Assembly: GCA_938008665.1 (NCBI GenBank)
Contig: CALLKA010000003.1
Coordinates: forward strand, 1 to 21,531
Direction of reading: 5' to 3'
DNA from: an uncultured Bacteroidota bacterium
GTDB lineage: Bacteria; Bacteroidota; Bacteroidia; Chitinophagales; Chitinophagaceae
DNA: 21,531 nucleotides
The position numbers were made by a program, and so were the translations under genes. Positions 16,341 through 21,531 of the stretch are shown here, piece by piece. Numbering within the stretch: position 1 is the first letter of the stretch; every line of letters begins with the position of its first letter. The notes beneath the pieces are model-generated. The model saw only the letters and a list, made by a program, of their open reading frames with translations, made no database searches and was not told where the DNA came from.

Positions 16341-16375
16341 AAATTTTTTTCCTTACCGAATTTAAGGGAAAAATT
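16341..16375. repeat. Imperfect inverted repeat between GH30 and lyase genes
   Basis: TTTTTCCTTA and TAAGGGAAAAA form arms with one bulged G, around a loop of about 7 bases (CCGAATT). It lies in the 101-base spacer between the GH30 stop (16409) and the lyase start (16307). On the minus strand no run of T follows the hairpin, so it looks more like a processing or attenuation element, or an operator, than a terminator. Strength is modest. Confidence 0.35.
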
Positions 16376-16408
16376 ATAAAAATAACAAAACGAAGTACGA
16401 TGATAAAT

Positions 16409-17875
16409 TTACCAAAGATAAGTTCCAACTGATCCTGGCTCCAAATAGGTGGTAGCCCATTTGCCGTTGTGTTTAATATTGTATGATTCGGCAGTAGCGC
16501 CATCATTCAACACAATCAATACTATTTTCCCGTCGGGGGTTTTGAAGCCGACATTATATAAATTAGCTACATTATTTGTCCCAATGCGTATAGAGCCAGC
16601 GGGTACAAATTTTGAAGCATGTGCAATAATATAATAGGACACGTTTCTCGTAACCACTGAATTATCAATGGTAAGGGCTCCCTTGCAGGAAGTACATCCA
16701 CCTGGGGTATGAGGATTATAAGATGGGTCACTTGCTAGGTTCCACTCCAACGCTACCTTACTCCAATTACGAGCCGAGCCAATGACTACATTTTTTGTAT
16801 GCCATTTTAAATCACCTGCAAATTCGCCAGTACCTGAAGTCCACTGTTCCGTAAAATACAGGCCTTTATCAGGGAATGCATTATGAACTTGCGTTAACGC
16901 GCTGATATCTCCAGCATATAAATGAAATGCAGATCCAGTTACAAAAGGATTTGTGGCAGCATCACTTAAAATGGATGTTGCATATTCTGGTTTATCACAA
17001 TTGTGATCGTAAATTATAATCTTTGTTTTGATTCCTGCTGCAGCAAAAGCGGGACCTAAATGATTTTTAATAAAATCATTTTGTTGTGCAGCTATCATAT
17101 ACATACTTGGGTTATTACCCGGATGCAATGGCTCATTTTGAGGAGTGATTGCATCAATGGTAATACCACTTTGCTTCATGGCTTGGATGTATTTTACAAA
17201 GTATTGTGCATATACATTATAATATTGAGGTAACAAACTTCCACCAATTGATAACTTATTGTCCTTCATCCAAAGTGGTGCAGACCATGGGCTACCCATA
17301 ATTTTTATATTGGGGTTAATTGCCAAAATTTCCTTTAATAAAGGAATTAAATTAGTCATGTCAGGTGATAAACTAAACTTAGCTAAATTAAGGTCTGTTT
17401 GATTCGTTGGTATATCATTGTAGGAAAAAACAGAAGCATCTAAATCAGAAGCACCAATACTTACTCTCAAATAATTAATTGAAATAGAATTTGTTTTTTG
17501 ACCAAATAACTCTTGTAATAAATCTTTTTTTACAGCGCTACTCAATTGATTAATTACTTGTGCACTTCCGCCAGTTAAGGTATAGCCAAAGCCTTCCATT
17601 TCCTGATAAGTAGTAGCATCATTAATTTCAATACTATTGTAATTATTAAAGGCAGAGCTAAATTTTAAAATCGCAGTTTGCTTTTCTAATTTAACAGACT
17701 GATCCGCTTTTGTCAACCAGAACTCGATGTCAGTAACCACAGGCGTTGGCGGCACCACGACAGGCGGTATCACAGCTGCTGTGCTTGATGGCGAACAGTT
17801 CAATATCGAGATGCCTAATATAAACGTTGCCATCAATTTCATTGCCAAACAATTTTTTAATTTAATCGAATTCAT
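16409..17875 (-). CDS. GH30 family lipoprotein, beta-1,6-glucanase-like
   Basis: A retaining glycosidase of family GH30, most like the beta-1,6-glucanase group (GH30_3). I take ATG 17875, 11 bases after the GH3 stop; an in-frame GTG at 17887 overlapping that stop would add 4 residues. The signal has ILNC (Cys27) as a possible lipobox, then a Pro-rich linker (VIPPVVVPPTPVV, 36-48), suggesting surface exposure on a stalk. The (beta/alpha)8 barrel shows EMEGFGYTLTGGSA (93-106), LRVSIGASDLD (136-146), MGSPWSAPLWMKDN (193-206), TPQNEPLHPGNNPSM (244-258; acid/base Glu248), and YFTEQWTSG (340-348; nucleophile Glu343). A C-terminal beta domain ends the protein. All key residues are present. It should act on beta-1,6-linked glucose beside the GH16 and GH3 enzymes. 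Glucosylceramidase or other GH30 activity is less likely in this setting. Confidence 0.9.
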   Translation of the reverse strand: MNSIKLKNCLAMKLMATFILGISILNCSPSSTAAVIPPVVVPPTPVVTDIEFWLTKADQSVKLEKQTAILKFSSAFNNYNSIEINDATTYQEMEGFGYTLTGGSAQVINQLSSAVKKDLLQELFGQKTNSISINYLRVSIGASDLDASVFSYNDIPTNQTDLNLAKFSLSPDMTNLIPLLKEILAINPNIKIMGSPWSAPLWMKDNKLSIGGSLLPQYYNVYAQYFVKYIQAMKQSGITIDAITPQNEPLHPGNNPSMYMIAAQQNDFIKNHLGPAFAAAGIKTKIIIYDHNCDKPEYATSILSDAATNPFVTGSAFHLYAGDISALTQVHNAFPDKGLYFTEQWTSGTGEFAGDLKWHTKNVVIGSARNWSKVALEWNLASDPSYNPHTPGGCTSCKGALTIDNSVVTRNVSYYIIAHASKFVPAGSIRIGTNNVANLYNVGFKTPDGKIVLIVLNDGATAESYNIKHNGKWATTYLEPGSVGTYLW

Positions 17876-17886
17876 TTTTCTATACA

Positions 17887-20121
17887 CTATTTCTTCAACT
17901 CAAAACTTTCTTTCAATCTTATGTCTTCAGAAGACGACCCTATCATCAAATCAAAATCAGTAGGCTCTGCATCCCACTTTAAATTAGCATTGTAAAAAGA
18001 TAGCTTTTCTTTATTGATCTTAAATTGAATTTTTTTACTTTCTCCCGGTTGTAACATAATTTTTTGAAAATCTTTCAATGCTTTTACTGGCATCACTACT
18101 GATGCGTGTTTGTTGCGCAAATACAACTGTACGACTTCCGCTCCTGCTAATTTTCCTGTATTGGTTAATGTGAAGGAAACAGCAATAGAATCTTTCATAT
18201 TCATAACTTTTTTACTTAATGCCAAATTAGCATAAGAAAAACTAGTATAGCTCAAGCCAAAACCAAAAGGAAATTTTGGAAATATGCTTTCATCCAAGTA
18301 GGATGAATTGTAAATATGATTGTTGTCGTCAGTAGCAGGACGTCCCGTATTAAAATGATTATAGTAAATAGGAATTTGTCCCACACTCATAGGAAAGGTC
18401 ATCGGTAACTTAGCTGAAGGGTTATAATCGCCAAATAATACATCCGCAATAGCGTTGCCAGCTTCACTTCCAAGCCACCATGTATATAAAATAGCAGTGG
18501 CGTTTTTAGCAGTGTAATTAAAAACCAAAGGGCGACCTGCATTAATTAACACCACGACTGGTTTCCCTGTAGCTAGTAAGGCTTGCAATAATTCCTCTTG
18601 CACTCCTGGTATATTAATATTACTTCTGCTTTTTGCTTCGCCACTCATATCCCTTTTTTCACCAATACTTAGTATGACAACATCCGACTGGTTTGCAACC
18701 GCAACAGCTTCACTAAATCCTGATTTGTTATCTCCTTCTATTTCACAGCCTTTGGCATATAATAAGCTAGTGCCTGGCCCCACTTTGTTTTGTAGGCCTT
18801 CCCATTGTGAAACAATAAAGTTTGAATCAACTGTTGGAATAGACACATCCCAAAAGCCTTTATTTTGTAATAAGGATTTTACCAATGGCCCAATAAATGC
18901 AATTTTTTTCAAATTTTTTGAAAGAGGTAAAATATTATTATTGTTTTTAAGTAATACAATACTTTTTGCTGCCATTGATCTTGCTGCTGCAATATGTGCA
19001 GGGTTATTCAATGCCGCAGCTTCGCGCTCATTATTTGAAAACTTATAAGGATCTTCAAATAAGCCCATTTCGAATTTCTTAATCAATATTCTTTTAACTG
19101 CATCATCAATGAATGCAATGTTTATTTTTCCTTCTTTAACTAGTTGGGCTATATTATTTTTATATGCCCTGCTTTCCATGTCCATATCTGTCCCTGCATT
19201 CATCGACAACAATGCTGCTTCTTTCGCATCTTTTGCATAGCCATGATTTATTAGCTCACCTATTGAGCCCCAGTCACTCACTACAAATCCTTTAAAACCC
19301 CACTTCCCTTTTAAAATTGTTCTTTGTAAATAATTATTGGCTACTGCCGGAATACCATTGATATCATTAAATGAATTCATGAAACTTGCAGCACCCGCAT
19401 CAACCGCGGCTTTGAATGGAGGTAAATAAATTTCCCATAATTGCCTTTCACTCATATCCACCGAGTTATAATCTCGACCACCAACAGCAGCCCCATAGGC
19501 AGCAAAATGCTTCACACAAGCCATTAATGTATTCGTATCCCCTAAATGTGTTCCTTGAAATCCTTTTACCCTTTCTGCACTAATCAATGATCCTAAATAA
19601 GGATCTTCACCTGCACCTTCCATCACGCGTCCCCATCTTGGATCACGCGCAATATCAACCATGGGCGCAAATGTCCAATGAATGCCACTTGCGCTTGCTT
19701 CTGTAGCAGCAACACGCGCCGACAATTGAATCGCTGGTAAATCCCAACTAGCTGCTTCGGCTAATGGAATGGGGAAGGTGGTTTTAAATCCATGCACCAC
19801 ATCCTGTCCAAATAATAATGGAATTTTTAATCGCGACTGCATGGCATGTTTTTGCCAGCTTCTTGTTCTATCACTCCCAATGGTATTTAATAATGAGCCA
19901 ACCTGGCCATTTTTAATTTGATCAATTTTATTATTGTCAATTGTAACTGGACCAGTTGCCTGATTATCGTCATTATATTGATTCAATTGACCTACTTTTT
20001 CATCCAACGTCATTAATCGTAAAACCGAATCGGCTTTTTGAGGCAATGACTTTTTTTGTGCGATGCACTTGTTTGAAAAAACGAATGTCAAAAAAAGTAG
20101 TCCTATTATTTTAAATCTCAT
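17887..20121 (-). CDS. bglX: GH3 beta-glucosidase (BglX-like)
   Basis: Periplasmic retaining exo-beta-glucosidase that releases glucose from beta-glucan oligosaccharides. Residues 1-22 form a signal peptide (ending CIAQ) without a good lipobox. The N-terminal (beta/alpha)8 domain covers about 25-360: PLLFGQDVVHGFKTTFP (101-117), RDPRWGRVMEGAGEDPYL (159-176), VKHFAAYGAAVGGRDYN (203-219), and the nucleophile Asp283 in GFVVSDWG. The second alpha/beta domain spans about 380-590 and carries the likely acid/base Glu495 in MSGEAKSRSNI, at the BglX-equivalent place. A fibronectin-III-like domain ends it (about 645-740: SFTLTNTGKLAGAEVVQLYL). At 744 residues its length matches E. coli BglX. It lies 11 bases upstream of the GH30 start, and a 30-base palindrome precedes it. 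Confidence 0.95.
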   Translation of the reverse strand: MRFKIIGLLFLTFVFSNKCIAQKKSLPQKADSVLRLMTLDEKVGQLNQYNDDNQATGPVTIDNNKIDQIKNGQVGSLLNTIGSDRTRSWQKHAMQSRLKIPLLFGQDVVHGFKTTFPIPLAEAASWDLPAIQLSARVAATEASASGIHWTFAPMVDIARDPRWGRVMEGAGEDPYLGSLISAERVKGFQGTHLGDTNTLMACVKHFAAYGAAVGGRDYNSVDMSERQLWEIYLPPFKAAVDAGAASFMNSFNDINGIPAVANNYLQRTILKGKWGFKGFVVSDWGSIGELINHGYAKDAKEAALLSMNAGTDMDMESRAYKNNIAQLVKEGKINIAFIDDAVKRILIKKFEMGLFEDPYKFSNNEREAAALNNPAHIAAARSMAAKSIVLLKNNNNILPLSKNLKKIAFIGPLVKSLLQNKGFWDVSIPTVDSNFIVSQWEGLQNKVGPGTSLLYAKGCEIEGDNKSGFSEAVAVANQSDVVILSIGEKRDMSGEAKSRSNINIPGVQEELLQALLATGKPVVVLINAGRPLVFNYTAKNATAILYTWWLGSEAGNAIADVLFGDYNPSAKLPMTFPMSVGQIPIYYNHFNTGRPATDDNNHIYNSSYLDESIFPKFPFGFGLSYTSFSYANLALSKKVMNMKDSIAVSFTLTNTGKLAGAEVVQLYLRNKHASVVMPVKALKDFQKIMLQPGESKKIQFKINKEKLSFYNANLKWDAEPTDFDLMIGSSSEDIRLKESFELKK

Positions 20122-20139
20122 TGGTTAAATATTGTAACG

Positions 20140-20169
20140 AATAATGGTGCAGTATACTGCCCCACTATT
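20140..20169. promoter_or_regulatory. 30-base imperfect palindrome upstream of the GH3 gene (possible operator)
   Basis: The half-sites 20140-20154 (AATAATGGTGCAGTA) and 20155-20169 (TACTGCCCCACTATT) are reverse complements at 13 of 15 positions, with a perfect 12-base core GCAGTATACTGC. It is centred 33 bases before the GH3 start, within the 105-base spacer that follows GH16. No T-run follows on the minus strand, so it is unlikely to be an intrinsic terminator. A binding site for a dimeric regulator of the glucan genes, or an mRNA processing site, fits better. Confidence 0.5.
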
Positions 20170-20226
20170 GATTGTAAATAGAGAAAACTGAGTTACTATT
20201 TAACGGAGAAAAAACTTACAAGAAAA

Positions 20227-21288
20227 TTATTGATATACCCTTACGTAATCAACTTCCATCACGCCACTTGTAAATGCAGGATCAATGGCACCTCCGAGGT
20301 TACCGCCCATTGCTACATTAAAAATGAAGAAAAAGTTTTGATTAAACGGCGTTGCTGGATTATTTGCAAAAGTATAAAACACTACATCATCAACATAAAT
20401 TTTGATACTGACATCGGTCCACTCTAAAGTATATTTATGAAATGCAGTTGTTGCATTATTGATCATGGTAGTAGCCCCATCCGCATTACCTCCAGAACGA
20501 CCTGGGTAGTGCAATGTGCCATAAATTTTATTTAATGAATTGCCTATGTGCTCCATAATATCTATTTCGCCACAAGCAGGCCATCCAGCTGAACCAATAT
20601 TATCACCAAGCATCCAAAGTGCAGGCCATGTTCCGCCTCCAACAGGTAACTTAGCGCTTATGTCCACCTTGCCGTATTTAAATGAAAATTTTCCTTTGCT
20701 TAATAATCTTGCCGACGTGTAATTACTACCACTAAATGATTCTTTCAATGCGGTAATTTTTAAAGTTCCGCCCGAAACAATTGAATTGGTAGTTCGATTT
20801 GTATAATATTCTTGTTCATTATTACCCCATCCTCCTGATCCTGTACCTATATCATAACCCCACTTACTAGGATCTGGCGCGCTTGCGGTTGCTGCGTCAA
20901 ATTCATCCGACCATACCAATGACAATGATGTTGTCACTGTTACGACCGTAGTTTTAGAAGCTGTTGCACCACTTGCACTTTTAGCAACTACACTTACCGT
21001 GTAAACGCCTGATGTGGCATATTTATATGTTAAATCTCCTGTTACTGAAACTTGATCCTTGATTCCATTCCCTAAATCAAAAGTATACATCACTGCATTT
21101 GTGGCAGCTGCTTTAAAAACCACATTACCTGAGGTTCCGCTAACAGTCGCATCCAAACTTAAATTAGTTGGGGCGGTGGAAACGGGCATAGGTGTATCAC
21201 CTCCCTTGCCGCACGATGTAAGTGCAGCAAGGAGAAGGATAAACAATACACTAAAAAATTTCAACTTTAATATAGATTTTGGAATCAT
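20227..21288 (-). CDS. PKD-GH16 laminarinase lipoprotein (endo-beta-1,3-glucanase)
   Basis: Endo-acting glycosidase that cuts beta-1,3-glucan such as laminarin, or mixed-linkage glucan, at the cell surface. The signal peptide ends in lipobox LTSC (Cys26). Residues about 41-119 are a PKD-like beta sandwich (TFDLGNG and YATSGVYTVSVVA), likely a spacer or glycan-contact module. The GH16 catalytic domain covers about 123-353: LVWSDEFD (124-131), GWGNNEQEYYT (153-163), GGGTWPALWML (217-227), and EIDIMEH (241-247) with nucleophile Glu241, helper Asp243 and acid/base Glu246. This ExDxxE form is typical of laminarinases. The end EVDYVRVYQ is the usual GH16 C-terminus. The gene is intact and starts 10 bases after the stop of the partial gene at the edge, so the two are surely in one transcript. 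Confidence 0.95.
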   Translation of the reverse strand: MIPKSILKLKFFSVLFILLLAALTSCGKGGDTPMPVSTAPTNLSLDATVSGTSGNVVFKAAATNAVMYTFDLGNGIKDQVSVTGDLTYKYATSGVYTVSVVAKSASGATASKTTVVTVTTSLSLVWSDEFDAATASAPDPSKWGYDIGTGSGGWGNNEQEYYTNRTTNSIVSGGTLKITALKESFSGSNYTSARLLSKGKFSFKYGKVDISAKLPVGGGTWPALWMLGDNIGSAGWPACGEIDIMEHIGNSLNKIYGTLHYPGRSGGNADGATTMINNATTAFHKYTLEWTDVSIKIYVDDVVFYTFANNPATPFNQNFFFIFNVAMGGNLGGAIDPAFTSGVMEVDYVRVYQ

Positions 21289-21298
21289 TATCCAGTTT

Positions 21299-21531
21299 TT
21301 AAAGTGCTTTTAATTTTATGTACCAAGCATTACCAGTTTCTGTTCCTTGTACTCTTAAATACATGGCAGTAGCAGAAATTGATAAAATTTCGTATTCTTT
21401 TTGCAATGAACCATAACCAATGAAGGTATTGGTTCCAGCAAGCAATATACTAGTTCTTGTTGAATTTGCAGCAGGAACGGCTGAGCTAGCAGGAATGAAA
21501 GAAAAATTACTTGTTCCACCAGCATATGCGT
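21299..21531 (-). CDS. C-terminal end of a probable surface glycan-binding lipoprotein (partial)
   Basis: An open frame enters from the right edge and stops at TAA (21301-21299 on the minus strand); 76 residues are visible. The sequence reads AYAGGTSNFSFIPASSAVPA, then STRTSILLAGTNTFIGYGS, LQKEYEILSISATAMYLRVQ, and ends ETGNAWYIKLKAL. The pattern of a GxxxxIGY strand, a YEIL(S/T)IS strand, a LRV strand and a final AWYxKLK is what I recall from PKD or SusE-like glycan-binding proteins placed just before GH16 genes in Bacteroidota glucan loci. This is recognition by eye and not certain. It ends 10 bases before the GH16 start, so it is in the same operon, which probably extends upstream to a SusC/SusD pair outside the window. 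Confidence 0.5.
   Translation of the reverse strand, partial: AYAGGTSNFSFIPASSAVPAANSTRTSILLAGTNTFIGYGSLQKEYEILSISATAMYLRVQGTETGNAWYIKLKAL

Noticed and set aside
16341..16375. Intrinsic terminator between GH30 and the lyase
   Set aside because: The imperfect hairpin has no T-run downstream on the transcribed strand, so I list it only as an inverted repeat.
18674..19048. Open frame of 124 codons on the plus strand inside the GH3 gene
   Set aside because: It lies opposite a clearly conserved GH3 catalytic region, and its translation has no recognisable domain or signal. It is an antisense shadow.
20230..20722. Short plus-strand frames opposite the GH16 gene
   Set aside because: They face the GH16 catalytic motifs and have no start-site or family support.
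1..21531. Defence island, CRISPR, prophage or transposon
   Set aside because: No spaced direct repeats, transposase, integrase, nuclease or phage-like gene was found on either strand.

Overview
The window looks like a chromosomal segment from a low-GC member of the Bacteroidota, most likely close to the Chitinophagaceae or Sphingobacteriia. The evidence is: a TonB-dependent receptor with an N-terminal carboxypeptidase-regulatory-like domain paired with a DUF4249 lipoprotein; many surface-type lipoproteins; a FISUMP-domain lipoprotein; a PUL-like group of glycoside hydrolases; poor Shine-Dalgarno sites; and at least one good match to the Bacteroidetes -7 promoter element TAnnTTTG. I see no rRNA, tRNA, CRISPR array, insertion sequence or phage gene. 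The window is gene-dense, and the largest gap without a gene is 196 bases.

Layout, left to right. Positions 1-1260 (+) hold the 3' part of a TPR protein with a three-helix membrane tail. Positions 1322-2851 (-) encode a secreted type I (formylglycine) sulfatase. Positions 3048-3926 (+) encode a short CorA-type divalent cation transporter, convergent with a DUF1624/HGSNAT-like membrane acyltransferase at 3972-5144 (-). Positions 5301-6482 (+) encode a zinc N-acetylmuramoyl-L-alanine amidase with SH3-like and AMIN-like N-terminal regions. Next come a TonB-dependent receptor (6524-8842) and its DUF4249 lipoprotein (8845-9636), then two small membrane proteins: a COG2426-like protein at 9763-10191 and a PepSY-associated TM protein at 10208-10759. 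A FISUMP lipoprotein (10916-11563) overlaps by one base a PQQ-type sorbosone-dehydrogenase-like lipoprotein with a fused cytochrome c (11563-13203). A divergent pair, an NTF2-like lipoprotein (13263-13772, -) and a DoxX-like membrane protein (13957-14328, +), is bounded on both sides by strong perfect hairpins.

From 14427 to the right edge everything is on the minus strand and looks like a polysaccharide-utilisation cluster. In transcription order it has a truncated probable glycan-binding protein (edge), a PKD-GH16 laminarinase lipoprotein, a GH3 beta-glucosidase, a GH30 beta-1,6-glucanase-like lipoprotein and a heparinase II/III-like polysaccharide lyase. GH16 should cut a beta-1,3-glucan backbone, GH30 should remove or cut beta-1,6-linked parts, and GH3 should release glucose in the periplasm, as in known laminarin or yeast beta-glucan loci. 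The SusC/SusD pair, if present, lies beyond the right edge. The lyase fits a neutral glucan badly, so it is the odd member of this cluster.

I did not find a clearly new defence or mobile system. The less usual items are the lyase attached to the glucan cluster, the TonB receptor/DUF4249/PepSY neighbourhood, the one-base-overlapping FISUMP and PQQ-cytochrome lipoproteins, and several inverted repeats between genes.
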